From assembly GCA_944470555.2 (NCBI GenBank), contig OX104127.1, positions 132,495,113 to 132,559,112 of the forward strand: DNA of 64,000 nt, given 5' to 3'. This DNA comes from Heterobilharzia americana (Eukaryota > Platyhelminthes > Trematoda > Strigeidida > Schistosomatidae). The notes beneath the pieces were generated by a model, which saw nothing but the letters and a program-made list of their open reading frames with translations, was not told where the DNA came from and searched no databases. Each line of letters starts with the position of its first letter. The stretch's first letter is position 1. The position numbers were made by a program, and so were the translations under genes. This document shows, piece after piece, positions 1-10,844 of the stretch.

Positions 1-144
1 GGAATCGTTTTATCCCAACCCAATCATAACTCAAAACAGTGTCAATAAAAGGTTAACATTTCTCGACGGGTTAAGTTTAAATCAGTGTCTGGGTCAGATA
101 GTAAAATTGTGGAGGTGGAAAAAGAATAAAAATACAAACAAATT

Positions 145-310
145 TGGTCAGTAGTCAGGCGTCGTAGCTGAATTGGTAGAGCATCGGGTCGGAAACTCGG
201 CGGTCGCTGGTTAGAATCCAGTCGCGGTCTAAATTTTCATTTCACCTTCAATCATCCCCAGTATCAATACTAGTCTGCCAAACTACGGCTATCTCAGATA
301 GTCAAAATGA
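145..310 (+). mobile_element. tRNA-headed SINE (SINE-3), partial
   Basis: A tRNA-like head lies at 161-230, with an A-box-like stretch (tagctgaattggtagagca) and a degraded B box (ggttagaatcc). The body that follows (ttcaccttcaatcatcccca, then ctatctcagatagtcaaaat) recurs at 11774-11872, 49340-49780 and 52862-53298. The B box has an A where a tRNA has C, so this is a repeat and not a working tRNA gene. Pol III transcription of the ancestor is inferred. Confidence 0.6.
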
Positions 311-370
311 TAGGCATATATACATAAAATTTTCAAAGGGTCTATACTCAATGACAAAGTAAATCAGTGG

Positions 371-875
371 CTACTGTGGAATTTGGGGGTTAACAACTGT
401 CTCTTTTTGAATGCACAAATTCAGTTTAATCCTTCTGACAGAGTATTGCTTTTGTGAATCTGAATAAATTAGGATAGTTTTATTTCGTCGTGTAAGGTGT
501 ATTTTGTTCTCATATACTGCCCCGGGATTATACGAGTAAAAATACGCCTTATACAATGAATCACACTAACTTGGTGCTCAAGATTTTTTTAAATCATTCA
601 GTTCATTGTTGGTCAGGATAGCTTTATAGTTTTATTTGTCGATTATTTTAAACGAATTCGTGATCTGGACATCATGTCCGGTGCTTATCGATGTTTAGCA
701 ATGGAAATTTTAAGACAATTTGTCACTTTCAAGTCTAACTTATTTGGAATGTGTTTACAAAATCGAGTCTCAACCCTTTTCTCCGTCTCTTTGATGTACA
801 TGCTCTGGTATGTACATGTGAATTGGTAAACACAATTTGAAGTGACATTAGCCAGAAAGCTGTCCATTTTCAATT
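371..875 (-). mobile_element. Penelope-like element, GIY-YIG endonuclease remnant
   Basis: The minus strand encodes a decayed GIY-YIG (URI) nuclease domain of the kind found C-terminal to RT in Penelope-like elements. A first piece reads CVYQFTC...YIKETEKRVETRF...HIPNKL (873-685). After frameshifts, a second piece near 480-371 carries SVRRIKLNLCIQKETVV, the usual C-terminal end. The catalytic YIGxT glycine is changed (YIKET), so it is probably inactive. The 3' part (about 510-640) matches 38640-38790. Confidence 0.6.
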
Positions 876-1171
876 ATTGTAGTGAACACTTTATTTTGCA
901 CAAGGAAACTGATTTTTAGTGCACTCCTTATTCCTTCTATTAACCCTATTCATCAATCCACCTATATTGAAAATCAGAAAAATAAACATAGTTTTCTCAA
1001 AATTATTAAAATGATAAATTCTATTTTCAAGGTTGGATTTAACATTCTACTCTGAAGATAATAATTCACAAGCGATGAATACCATACGATGATGCTCATC
1101 AGACTTACTTGAATGAACCAACTATCCAACATTTTAAATGTCTTTTCGATCATTATTATTATTATCATTAT

Positions 1172-1313
1172 GGAAGGCCTTGGGTTCGACCTGTGGAGCG
1201 GTCATGGGAGCACACTGCTGAGGAGCTCCACACCAGGACGAAAAAGCTGTCCGGTGCTCCCAGGTTTTCAATGGTTTCCCAACTGATATCAGTTCGTGAT
1301 GAATACTACCTCA
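1172..1313 (+). mobile_element. SINE-2 fragment with degraded hammerhead motif
   Basis: A B-box relic (gggttcgacc) is followed by a hammerhead-like block at 1206-1261 (CTGAGGA, then AGGAC, GAAA and GTC) and the SINE-2 tail (ccaactgatatcagttcgtg). Stem II is damaged (GCTCC opposite AGGAC) and stem III no longer pairs. The fragment sits inside ATT repeats on both sides, which suggests insertion into a microsatellite. Confidence 0.55.
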
Positions 1314-1343
1314 TTATTATCATTATTATTATTATTATTATTA
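1309..1343. repeat. (ATT)n microsatellite
   Basis: Interrupted ATT/TTA triplets immediately follow the SINE-2 tail; a shorter ATT tract lies at 1153-1170 on its other side. Confidence 0.85.
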
Positions 1344-1467
1344 AATTAAGCCTAATCACAATAAAAACAAAACGAAGCAGATAAAACTGAAAAGTAGTCG
1401 TCGACAAACGTGACAACCTTGAGCATAAATTAGAATAAACTACGACTAAACAATTTATTATCGTTAT

Positions 1468-1612
1468 TTACCTGGTTGTAGTTAGAAGAGAAATGCAGGA
1501 CAAGCGTTTCGTCCTATCTAGGACTCGTCATCTGAACGTGCTTGCACCCCAGTGAGTGAATTTGTTCCCACTGAGACTCGAACCTCACACTCATCACTTC
1601 AAAGGTCACCAA
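1468..1612 (-). mobile_element. SM-alpha SINE, degraded hammerhead
   Basis: Reading the minus strand gives the tRNA-like head remnant, the ribozyme block (1494-1540) and the tail. Stem II (GTCC/GGAC) and GAAA are present. The core reads ATGACGA in place of CTGANGA, so the invariant C3 is lost and self-cleavage is not expected. Confidence 0.65.
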
Positions 1613-1917
1613 TCAATAGTTAAATATTCTGGCATCTTCAGAATCGCTTCAACAAATATTGAGCAGTGTGGTTCACTCATTTGAGCACTCAACTTATAAT
1701 CTGTAAGTCATAGGGCTATCCTATAATCCATTGACAGAGATTTCGCGTAGTCAAGTATTACGTAAACATAGCTTATAGCCCAATACACTAACATCTATGT
1801 GGTTATTGAGTTTTATTCATTCAGTTACAGAGTTGATAAACTTGTGGTACAAAAATTCATGTTAATTCTCAAGTAACTTTAAACAGTCGTTACAACAATG
1901 ATAATAATAGTATTATT

Positions 1918-2245
1918 ACTTGTATTACACCGTCGTTGGTTGGACCGAATTGATCAGTCTCTGTTGGCATATGGGCTTCTGTGCGGATGCCTCGATATTG
2001 CCTGTGTTCTTAACTATATAGTAATGATGAATAAGACTGAAGCTATACCCGTCGCACAAGAAGTGGTTACCGTGATTCGGTGGTCTAGTGGATAACGCTC
2101 TGGTGTTTAAAGCGATCGCCCCCGAGTCCGAATCCCGGTGGGAACAACATCACTCACTGAGAGACAGGTACATCCAGCTGATGAGTCCCAAATAGGACGA
2201 AATGCGCGTCTTGGATTCCATTGCTAGCCACTATCCAGTATTACT
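1918..2245 (+). mobile_element. SM-alpha SINE copy with intact hammerhead
   Basis: This copy holds a tail-type segment (1930-2010, ccgtcgttggttggaccgaa), then a tRNA-like head with A box (gtggtctagtggataacg) and B-box-like stretch (gagtccgaatcccg), then the ribozyme at 2172-2216 and the TAGCCAC tail. A tail preceding a head is the order expected from a head-to-tail array. SM-alpha is known from schistosomes as a hammerhead-bearing, tRNA-headed SINE/satellite family. Confidence 0.75.
2172..2216 (+). ncRNA. Hammerhead ribozyme, SM-alpha type, core intact
   Basis: Stem I is ATCCAG (2172-2177) with TTGGAT (2211-2216). The core CTGATGA is at 2178-2184. Stem II is GTCC (2185-2188) and GGAC (2195-2198) around a CAAATA loop. 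GAAA is at 2199-2202, and the minimal stem III ATGC/GCGT at 2202-2209. Cleavage is predicted after C2210 (GTC triplet). Every invariant core position I can check is kept. Stem III is too short for a stable loop, so a dimeric fold may be needed, as known for this family. Confidence 0.8.
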
Positions 2246-2293
2246 ATATCACGATACAAACAGCTAAATAGTTCATACATAGTAATTTAATTG

Positions 2294-2490
2294 TTTGTAG
2301 CTACCACAGGAATCCAGAATTCGCGTTTCATCCTGGATTCCTCTGCTAGCCACAACCAAGTAAATTATCATAATTAATATTTGGGCAATAACGAGACACT
2401 TGCATAGGAGCCCATATGTCGACCAATTCGATCCAGTAAAACAACGGAGAACTACAAGCATATCAATAAATAGTAATAGTTCATACATAC
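2294..2490 (+). mobile_element. SM-alpha SINE, rearranged ribozyme plus tail
   Basis: A short minus-oriented ribozyme end (aatccagaattcgcgtttca) is joined directly to a plus-oriented end (tcctggattcctctgctagc). It is followed by the plus-strand tail with gcataggagcccatatgtcg. The join lies in the ribozyme stem region. The copy ends about 45 bp from the splice donor of the leftmost exon. Confidence 0.6.
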
Positions 2491-2534
2491 TTTTAGACTT
2501 TTCGAACAACAACAGCAATCAAATTAAAACTCAC

Positions 2535-2946
2535 GCATCAGTTCAGAGACTAGTTGACCATGTCGAGTATCCCAAGATTCATCACAACTGTCTGTTGAAA
2601 CACTATCCAAATCATTTGATATAACCGGCTGACTTATTGGTTTACATTTGAAATCATCTTCATTTTTAACTGAATTTAATCTAGTAGATTGATGTGATTG
2701 ACTAGAAGATAATCCATGCTGTAATTGATGATGTTGACGATGATGAGATGGAATAATTGGTGGAGCGGAGGAAGTTGGATGAAAAAGATTACTTGAACCG
2801 GGATAATGAATACTTGATTGAATATCAGCCTGATTTGATTTGACAGTTTTAGTTAATGCTGTTGTCATTGTATTCGTATATTTTGGTGTAATCGGTATGA
2901 CCGAAGAATCATTAGAAGAGTTGTTAATGGCCAGATTTAAATTGAA
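2535..2946 (-). CDS. Leftmost coding exon (exon E) of the large minus-strand gene
   Basis: This 412-nt exon has acceptor ...CTTTACGTAG before base 2946 and donor GC|GTGAGT after 2535. It enters in phase 0, matching the upstream exon that ends on a codon boundary. It leaves one base of a split codon, so the gene continues past the left window edge. It encodes about 137 residues, hydrophilic and low-complexity, rich in Ser, His, Gln and Asn (for example PSHHRQHHQLQHG), ending near DSCDESWDTRHGQLVSELM. No domain is recognised. An in-frame ATG at 2868 is internal, because the open frame extends upstream to the acceptor. Confidence is moderate and rests on splice signals and phase. Confidence 0.65.
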
Positions 2947-2956
2947 CTACGTAAAG

Positions 2957-2999
2957 ATAATAATAATAATAATAATTATTATTATTATTATTATTAATA
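2957..2999. repeat. (TAA)n/(TTA)n microsatellite beside a splice acceptor
   Basis: TAA repeats switch to TTA repeats in the middle, giving a palindromic simple repeat. On the coding (minus) strand it lies about 10 bases upstream of the exon E acceptor, where the pyrimidine tract should be. Confidence 0.85.
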
Positions 3000-3255
3000 A
3001 ATTTTTAGTTATTGTAGGTACAACAAATTCGATTAAAGTAATTTATGAAGAAATCATTTCGATAGCAGTTATATGGATAGCTGGACAATTGTAACAACGC
3101 AAAATAATACAGAAAAAAAGTGCTCAATCTCAAGTTTTATATTTCTCAAAGGCAAAAATGAGGAAATCACCAAACTAATAGGCAATAGGAGAAAAAGAAA
3201 AGCACAACATGAGTGTTTATGCACACATATAACACAAACTACAAAGAAGGGACCG

Positions 3256-3427
3256 TGGTCCAAGTGACCTAGTGAATAACGTCTTAGCATCTTAAGTGAT
3301 GGGTACGGGGTTTAAGTCTCAATGAAGACAACATTACTCACTGGGATGCAGGTACATCCAAAGGAAGAGTCCCACATAGAACGAAACGTGCGACTTGGAT
3401 TCTTCTGCTAGCCTCAATCAAGCAAAT
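3256..3427 (+). mobile_element. SM-alpha SINE, dead ribozyme
   Basis: An A box (gtgacctagtgaataacg), a weak B box (gggtttaagtctc), the CACTGGGATGCAGGTACATCC linker and a ribozyme remnant (3353-3400) are visible. CTGANGA is replaced by AAGGAAGA and GGAC by GAAC. Confidence 0.6.
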
Positions 3428-3429
3428 GT

Positions 3430-4045
3430 TTTAAAACTTGCTTAAAATCTATAAGTAAACGCATTATGATTCCATAGAATAAAAAAATAGATATCTACAC
3501 AGCAGCCTAACAAACAATTTCTATGAATTATGACAATTAAAAAGCACAACCCCACCCCTTCCCCCCCCTTTCGCCTAATTTTGAGCTACGAACAGATTTA
3601 TTATCTACTACAGGAAATAGAAATACAAAACAAGGTACCATACCGTAGGTGAATACGTGAAATAAACGCCCCCTTAAGATAAATCCATGATACAATTCTT
3701 CTTCGTTTTACTTGTTATCGAGTACCATAGAACTTAATGACGTGTTAAAAAAAAGGAACAAATGAATATCGATCAACCGCTCAGAACTCCATAGAACAAA
3801 TCAACCAGAAAGTAATACGAGATCAGTTCGCAATAATTCAGTAACCGGAAGCTAAATAAACTCATGGTAATAAACGTCAGTTAACCGATTGCATATACCA
3901 GAACACATACATACTTCCTAAAAATTAGAAAACAATTTTTAATTTAGATAAGAAACAGAGAAGTAGATTGATACTAGGAGTCATAGTATAAATCAACAAT
4001 TTAGGAGGAAAACCTAATTAGATTTGGAGGTTTGTGAGGACTTAT
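3430..4045. other. Intron, no recognised feature
   Basis: AT-rich intron with a short C-rich run at 3548-3572 (about 17 of 25 bases are C). I see no gene, RNA or repeat family member. Confidence 0.5.
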
Positions 4046-4048
4046 CGA

Positions 4049-4275
4049 TTTCAAGTTAGTATTCATCATGGACTGATTCCAGTTGAAAAAACCAGTGAAA
4101 ACTTGGGAGTAATGGACAGTTGTCTCAGCCTGGTACGGAACTCTTCAGCAGGGATCGGTATCAAGACCTTAATATTTCAGGGCGAGGACGTTGCCATTGA
4201 ACCATTGGATCCACTTCATGATATAGCGCAACCTTCATCCAATGTCATCTTTGAGTATTTCTCCCCAAGTGATGA
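4049..4275 (-). mobile_element. SINE-2 copy, degraded hammerhead
   Basis: The minus strand carries the SINE-2 order: 5' region (tatcatgaagtggatcc side), tRNA-like head remnant, hammerhead remnant (4105-4160) and tail ending at the conserved ggactga / attcatcatgg motif. The core reads CTGAAGA, but GAAA has become GAGA and the stem II strands no longer match. Confidence 0.55.
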
Positions 4276-4409
4276 CGAATATCAACATAAAATCAGATTA
4301 CATGTGAAGAATTAATGACAACATAGAAAGATGGATAAACACAATGAAAGTCAACATAGGAGTATACTATAGTTTCCAAACGTCGTCATTACTAGTATAA
4401 CTGCCTGTA

Positions 4410-4570
4410 CTATACTGTCGTTGATTGGACCGAATTGATCGGTCTCTATTAACATATGGGCTCCTGGGCGTACATCACTCACTGGGAGGCAGGTACATCC
4501 AGCTGACGAGTCCCAAATAAAACGAAAAGCGCATCTTGGATTCCACTGTTACCCACTATCCATCATTACT
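4410..4570 (+). mobile_element. SM-alpha SINE with internal deletion
   Basis: A tail-type segment (ctgtcgttgattggaccgaa) runs straight into the linker and ribozyme (4495-4540), so the tRNA-like head is deleted. The core CTGACGA and GAAA survive. Stem II is broken (GTCC opposite AAAC). Confidence 0.6.
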
Positions 4571-4889
4571 ATAATTATCATTACTCATGAAATAACCGTT
4601 GGCTTCCTGGAAGATTTGATGGTAACAGGGATTATAATCTGGTATACGGTGAACATTGCCTGCTGCACAAATGTCCACATGGCTGACTGTAAATAGAAGT
4701 TTATGGACTATACATTTCATCCTTACTTTATTTATCTAAAACTTAAACTGACTGACTATACGTCGTGCAAATCAAGAAATGTACCACAAAGAAAGAATGC
4801 AACAACTTTATGAAAACATAAAATTGACATAGAAAGAAATGGATAAGAACAAACGTAGCAAAACGTTAGAGAAAAAATGAATGTAGCGT

Positions 4890-5760
4890 TCATGACTTTC
4901 ATCTTGCCTTTCCATGGGAGGAGACAAGAAAGATGTAATATTGTCAGTCATATTTGATAAAGTTTCATGCCAGTGAGTTGTATCCTCTGTCTGACATCAA
5001 CTAGAGAGTTAGCATGCATTAATAGATGCTAACTAACTACAGCCATCATCCATGCTATAAGGTCACTATTTTCATCCGCTCTAAGGACTGACAAAGCAAG
5101 GAATAGTATAAGAGACCCAATGACAATATTCATAATGCATCCAATTCACCAAAGTCAGTGTTTCAAGATGACTTCACTTAACCAGTAGCAAACTGAATCA
5201 TGCATAAAGATGCACTACCTTAATTCAGAAATACTTAAACATGGTGATTTCATCGGATGAGAGTGGCCCAATGAAGACGAAAATGATCGAACACGCAGCT
5301 TCAAATCATGGCAGAACGACATATGACCTGGACTGGTGCATGCCACCCTCATATTCAGTATACAGTTGATAATGTCATCAGTCATATCTCCACCACAATG
5401 CACAATGGTTTCAACTAATTCCAACAGTTCACCAACAAACATCCTTGAAAGCACAAAATTCTGCCTATCTTAAAAAGATACTTCTTACTTCGTTGATGCA
5501 AATCACACTGATTAGCAACTGATTAAGTGGGAATTGAGTAGGCTATATGTTGTCGGTATACTAAGACGATATCGTCCACATACTCAAGATGGAAACATTC
5601 CTCACCAGGTGACAGATTTAAATCATAAGCACTACCCACCTTGTGTCTATAGCTATTTCAAGGAGGTCATCGACTATAAAGTTGAAGAGAAATCGAGGAA
5701 TTAAGCAAACCCACCTGAATGTTAATCTTACTTCGAAACAGTGTAGAGACACTTGTATAC
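4890..5760 (-). mobile_element. LINE reverse transcriptase remnant with YVDD box
   Basis: On the minus strand, frames near 5690-5560 read FLFNFIVDDLLEIAID and then LEYVDDIVL. These are the RT motif after GVRQG and the catalytic YVDD box of a non-LTR retrotransposon. Frameshifts and stops interrupt it throughout. A downstream open stretch (5454-5215) continues the same orientation but is not recognised motif by motif. The outer limits are approximate. Confidence 0.55.
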
Positions 5761-5839
5761 CTTCACATTACGTAATGTGCTTTTTCAGACACTTCACATT
5801 CTAACAGACGACTCCAAAGGACTGTCCTGTCTAAAGATT

Positions 5840-6720
5840 AGAAGATAACCAAAATATCAAACAAAAAAAACAACAAAGGTCGTTGATCACCAATACGTGC
5901 GACAGCATCCGAGTATCTGACTGATGAACAAGTAAAATCCGAGTCAATCTGTTCCTCAAAAATCGGTTTTTCACACGTTTCACAAAGTCTTTACAGTAAC
6001 AATAACTAATATTTTCAAGACAACTGATATCAGAATAATAACTTGATGGGACAAAACTTTATTTTCATTTCTTTGAAACAAAGAAACTGAAGGTCATGTC
6101 ATATAGCTGTATAAACTATGATTAAACCACAATTGATTAAACTGGACATAACATACTATTATAAATGATCACTTAGTACCGAAATGTATTCGATTATACG
6201 ATAATTGTAGGATTTCAACACAGAATGGAATAATGTTCAAACAGCTGGTCTCATCAACTTGAAAACGAAATTCTACACTTGAATACTCAAGTCAAGAGAT
6301 AGAATTGCTCAAACCTTAGCTACAGTAAGCTTGTAATACATAAGGTTATACAATTCACGACAAAAGTGGTTATCACTAACATGAAGCATCAGAAATTGAT
6401 ATGATATAAAACGAATATATGTTGATGGCAACAGCTTTAAGCTACTACTAATGCCTATTAATAATATTACTATTATGCAGTAGGTTTCTACAGTTATTCC
6501 AGGTGCATTAACGCAGATGTAACCATTAAAAGCATTACTTCGGTAGGATTGTGAAGTAAGATCAGTGTAGGGGTAGTTGAAACATGACAAATATTAGTTT
6601 GAACTCCACAATAGACAGACAATCAATGTAAAACCCTGCAAACAAAACTATTAGTTCAAACTATCACAGTTCCCAACAGTGCACAAAAAACAAATGGATA
6701 GAAAAAGATAAAGTTGAGTG
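5840..6720. other. Intron, no recognised feature
   Basis: AT-rich sequence with only short open frames; the longest (6590-6309, minus) has no recognisable motif. No repeat family seen elsewhere in the window is visible here. Confidence 0.45.
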
Positions 6721-6724
6721 AGAG

Positions 6725-7200
6725 AATAAAAACAATCACTGATTCCTATCCTCTCGAAAACCACAGTCAGGTCGTCTACATCTTCCCATACACGACTGAG
6801 ACCAAACGTCACAGACTCCATAGACTGGTCACACGTCTTGGTCTGCCCACACTCAACCGTCTTCCAACCTAATCCAACTTCCCCGAGCTTGGCACGTCAA
6901 GGAAGCAGTGACTAATCATATGCAGTACATGGGTAAGTCATTTCGGTCGACTAAGGTTCACAACTTCATCAATCGACTTGCCTAGAACCCTTTGCTTGAC
7001 CTTAAAGTTGCTCACATAGTAATTCTAACAAACACAAGCAATCCTACGAACACATCGAGGATCAAAAACCTGGAACCGCTTCATGTCTAATACTCTTAAC
7101 GACCATGTCTCAAAGCCATATGAGACAGGATGAACTACAGCGTGATATACTCGTCCTTTAACAGATGGTCAGATATCCTGCCAGTCGGCGTCACAGGTGA
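6725..7200 (-). mobile_element. LINE 3'-coding fragment, decayed
   Basis: The minus strand aligns by eye with the C-terminal region of the LINE at 55480-57062. It has matching landmarks for the disrupted equivalents of the VFDHRCLRSI, VNLHRLRWL and GWKK segments (for example ggttcacaacttcatcaatc at 6956). No frame stays open. Confidence 0.5.
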
Positions 7201-7424
7201 CGCAATAACCACTTCGTCCATAAATAATGATACAACAGTTTATTTCGAATGACAATGATAATAATAATAAGAAGAAGAAACATTGCAGAAAAAAGAAACA
7301 TCTATACAATTTCACACTATCACTATGGTTGCAGTATTCTATTTCGAAAATGCGAGTGAAAAAGAATGATACAGTGGGTAAATGTTTTATGATCCTGTTT
7401 GGAGATTAAGGTAGGAGGGTTGTT

Positions 7425-7530
7425 AAGTGATTTCAGGTTAGAATTCATTATGGACTGATATAAGTTGGAGGAACATTGAAGACCTGGGAGCACTGGATAG
7501 CCATTTCGTCCAAGTAGGGGACCTAAGTCT
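7425..7530 (-). mobile_element. SINE-2 tail and hammerhead fragment
   Basis: The tail motif (ttcattatggactgatataa) and the block cctgggagcactggatagcc mark a truncated SINE-2 on the minus strand, cut where the next LINE begins. Confidence 0.5.
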
Positions 7531-7870
7531 TTGCAAGAAGTGGCGCCGAATCATGTGCCTGTCCACCTCAAGCAAAACATTAACCCGTGTCATCCTGGAG
7601 AGACTAGAAAATGCTCTGCACTGAAAATTACGACCGGAACAGGCTGGCCAGATACAAGAAAAAAAATCATATGTGGATCAAATTGCAACGCTAGGCTACG
7701 TATCACCATAGAACAGGGCACACAATGACAGTCAACTGGATCTTTACCTCAAACTTCATCGATTTTGTAAACGCCTTCGACAGCGTAGACCGAGAAGTTA
7801 TTTGGCAAGCACCTGCTTAACACTACGCTTACAGTGCCACAAACCACCATCAACCTCATTCAACAGCAGC

Positions 7871-7873
<3 letters not shown>

Positions 7874-7911
<38 letters not shown>
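7874..7911. repeat. (TA)n microsatellite
   Basis: An uninterrupted run of about 19 TA units lies inside LINE copy A. Confidence 0.95.
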
Positions 7912-7912
<1 letters not shown>

Positions 7913-8285
7913 GCATGCTATATGATGCTACATTCCAAGTCATTCACAATCGAAACCTCAGTGATGCCTTTGAAGTCAAGTGAAGACACAAGTAACACAA
8001 GACTGCCGCCTACTATCTATCATCCATGATCTTCCTGACTAGATGGGACTGGGTCATGCAACAAACTGTGAGGAGGTCAGCATATGCTAACTGGACCCAT
8101 GAAAATACACTAGAAAATTCAGATTTCGCCGATCATCATTTCATGTCTGATATCTTGTGTAGCACAAACTCCAAGATCTACAGGTAAAAACAAACAAGTT
8201 GGCAGAAGAGGGAGGTGAGGCAGCCAAGACGGCACTTGCTTCAGGTGAATGTAGAAAAAACAGAGATGATGAAGATACCCAACCA

Positions 8286-8308
8286 ACAACAACAACAACA
8301 ACAACAAG
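8286..8308. repeat. (CAA)n microsatellite
   Basis: Repeated CAA triplets lie inside LINE copy A; a shorter CAA tract occurs at the same element position in copy B (about 50757-50775). Confidence 0.85.
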
Positions 8309-8489
8309 CACCAACAACCATCAACGGGAGAAATCTAAACAAAGTTGTCCCTTTCACCCACTAACCTAGGCAACATCGTCTCAACTACACACGGCAGCGG
8401 CACACATGAGGACGTCAAAGCCACAATCGGAAAGACAACAAGACAGACCTTCATTAATCTGAAATCAGTGTGGAGATCTACTCCACTCC

Positions 8490-8523
8490 ACTGTACTGTA
8501 CTGTACTGTACTGTACTGTACTC
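8490..8523. repeat. (CTGTA)n pentamer repeat
   Basis: About six CTGTA units lie in LINE copy A. The same element position in copy B (50950-50975) carries CACTC-type units. Confidence 0.9.
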
Positions 8524-8810
8524 TACAGCACTCAACTCAGCATAAAGCGTTAACAATATCCACATTCTCAACACTAATTCAGTCAGGTAAGTCAATGCTT
8601 CTATGTGATGCTTCACAGACTCGGTGTGTTGCGAAAACTATTTCCAACAAACTGCAGACATACATGAACAGCTGCCACCTAACCTCACTCGATGCTGAAG
8701 ATCAAATGGATGGCCAGAAGAATAAGCAACAAGAAACTCACTCTGGTAACAAACAAACAAACCAAAAAGCCATCGCTTAACAAATACAAATATGCAGAAG
8801 AACAAAGTGG

Positions 8811-8838
8811 AGATGGATTGGATTGGATTGGATTGGAC
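8811..8838. repeat. (GGATT)n pentamer repeat
   Basis: GATTG/GGATT units expand the codons for the W-I-G-L-D-W-I-G segment of the LINE. Copy B (51308-51330) shows the same motif in a shorter form. Confidence 0.85.
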
Positions 8839-9139
8839 ATACACTGAGAAGACCACTTGGGGACATCACGAATCACATCAGGTCGTCCAGTGGAACTCTC
8901 ACGGGAAACGACGAGTTGGGCATCCGAGGTGAGGGTGACATGGAGGATAGCATATGAGGAAGAAATTGAAGCGTGTGAACATTCGTGGAGCCAGATTCAG
9001 AAGACTAGAGAGAAGAGAGTGAAATGGTGACGTGCTACTGAAGCCCTATGTTCCACTAGGAACCCAAAGGACATATAATATTCTATGGCTTTGAAAGATG
9101 GTCATTGAAAGCAAAATATTTAAAGATAGGACGGATTTT

Positions 9140-9835
9140 TTTTAACCATAGACACCTTCGTAACAGTGTTTGCATGTGATAGTACCGTATAGTGAGCAAT
9201 GCTGAAGATGAGCGCACATGAAGGAAACTAAGTCAATTGATTGGGTTATGAACCTTCACCGACTTACGCGGTTTCAGAAGTGTGTTGTACAATCGAGACC
9301 ACCGTCTACCCCGGTGCTTGACGTTAGCCAAATAGAAATGGGTTGAAAGAAGAGTCAGGGTGGCCAGACTGAGTCATGGCACCAGTCAATGAAGTTACTA
9401 ACTGTTAGTTTTAGTCATGTAAAGAGGAGTAAACTGTTTGGTCGAGGTCCTCAAGAGGATAGGAATCAACGGTAGGAAAATCTTGGTGATATATCGAAAA
9501 ATCGGTCATAATGACGCAGATGTATACACTGTTTATCATCTTTTCACCTTAGTCTATCAGCTTTGATGTTATTCATTTTCCGCTTATACTTTTACATGTT
9601 GTTGTGATGCATGGTAACCTGGACCGATCCACTTTCGTGTTAGGTTTTATGTTGACTTCTGTGTCTGTCTGCTAGTTGATGAGATGGCTCATGGTTATAT
9701 CACTTTTTATCATTTACGTTAGCCCCTTTACTATTCGTTTGACGATTTTCTCACACTTATACTCATTTCTTTGTCTTTTATCTTATTGCTTTGTATCTTG
9801 ATGTGTTGTCGCAATGAAGTATGGAAACTCTAACT
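9140..9835 (+). mobile_element. LINE 3' region (family of 55480-57062), decayed
   Basis: Landmarks match the C-terminal coding region and 3' UTR of the LINE at 55480-57062: tgaaccttcaccgacttac, caggGTGGCCAGACTgagtc, and the cgcagatgtatacactgttt stop region. A T-rich 3' UTR ends near the GCAATGAAGTATGG motif (about 9812). It directly follows LINE copy A in the same orientation, as an adjacent and independent insertion. Confidence 0.55.
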
Positions 9836-9839
9836 GTTT

Positions 9840-10440
9840 CGTAGTGACTTACTGACCGATAACTAACCTTAAAACCGCTACATCTACCTCAATTCTGCTA
9901 CAACCCAACTTCTCAGTTCGATTTTAATCCTTACCTCATTATATACTTCATTTTTTGTCAAAGCAATAATATGAAGTGAACCAGACGGAAAACTGAAACC
10001 ATGTTGACTAGTCTCATTTTTGACTTTGTTTTTTTCTGGTCTAGACTATCACCATGTGGTGCCGTAAAAAAAAGTGTGTAAATGAGCGAGAAAAAGACTT
10101 TCTTGGTATTGTTCATGTAAACTATATATATATATACTTGAAATACAAGGTAAGAAAGAAAATCCACTCCAGACAAATATAAAAAGAAACGGTAGAAGAT
10201 GAATGTCACGATCATCATGTATCCCACAGGTTGCGGAGAATAATAACATATATAAATAGACATTTACAGTGTACAAAGTTATGCATAAAGTATCACATTT
10301 TCAAATCTAAACAACATATACATTTAAGGTAGTGTAGTCAATTCTATTATCTCAAAGGTCAAGAGACTCGACCCTGTATAGCAACGAGAAATTAAAAGTA
10401 TTATTACAAGCAAGTGATACCTGTTGCACAAAAGGTGAAT
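9840..10440. other. Intron, no recognised feature
   Basis: AT-rich; a short TATATATATATA run lies at 10122-10134. No gene or family repeat is seen. Confidence 0.45.
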
Positions 10441-10442
10441 AT

Positions 10443-10618
10443 TGTACCCCAGTGGCTTATTGGATAACGCTCTAGCATGTGAAGCGAAGGGTACTGGGTT
10501 CAAGCCTCATTAGGAACAACACTACTCACTAAGATGCAGGTATACCCAGCAAACGAGTCCCAAATAGGGTAAAACGCGCGTCCTGAATTCCTCTGCTAAT
10601 CACCAAGATCAATATAAT
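10443..10618 (+). mobile_element. SM-alpha SINE, dead ribozyme
   Basis: A box (agtggcttattggataacg), B box (gggttcaagcctc), linker and ribozyme remnant (10548-10598). The core is CAAACGA and the second strand reads GGGTAAAA, so both invariant blocks are broken. The tail (ctaatcaccaagatcaatat) marks a subfamily also seen at 25650-26035 and 34824-35175. Confidence 0.65.
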
Positions 10619-10844
10619 ATCTCAAAGATATTTATCCATACACTGAAATTACCTACTGTTTATCTTTCAGTGATGTGCACTTAAAAAGTTAATTGAGCTC
10701 GCATGAAATGAAGAGTAAAACTAAAAATCATCCTTTATGTGTCAGTCATAGCGTTCTGCGTGAAAATGTGTATCTTCTGTATTCTATATGCTGCTTATAT
10801 TCTGAAGTGAAAACTGCAACCATAAACCTTTATTTTAATGATGG

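Larger units (their letters stand above)
7540..9085 (+). mobile_element. LINE copy A (RTE-like), decayed
   Basis: Plus-strand frames show, in order, an RT fingers segment (YVDQIATL), the RT motif VNAFDSVDREV near 7770, then a C-terminal region with YVTYLGSIVS-type remnants. It continues with TYMNSCH, KWRWIGLDWIGHTLRRPLGDI (near 8800-8870) and the terminal RREKSEMV/ALCSTRNPK region. Many stops and frameshifts, plus an internal (AT)n expansion at 7874-7911, show that it is dead. Copy B at 50640-51575 is a close relative in the same orientation. The exact LINE clade is uncertain. Confidence 0.65.

Noticed and set aside
161..230. tRNA-like sequence as a functional tRNA gene
   Set aside because: The B box is mutated, the acceptor stem does not pair convincingly, and the same head with the same body recurs as a SINE at several places.
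2840..3094. Plus-strand open frame with an Ile run
   Set aside because: The Ile run is translated microsatellite, and the frame overlaps the antisense strand of exon E.
8345..8616. Open frames on both strands with repeated Val-Gln-Tyr or Thr-Val-Leu units
   Set aside because: They translate a CTGTA pentamer inside a dead LINE.
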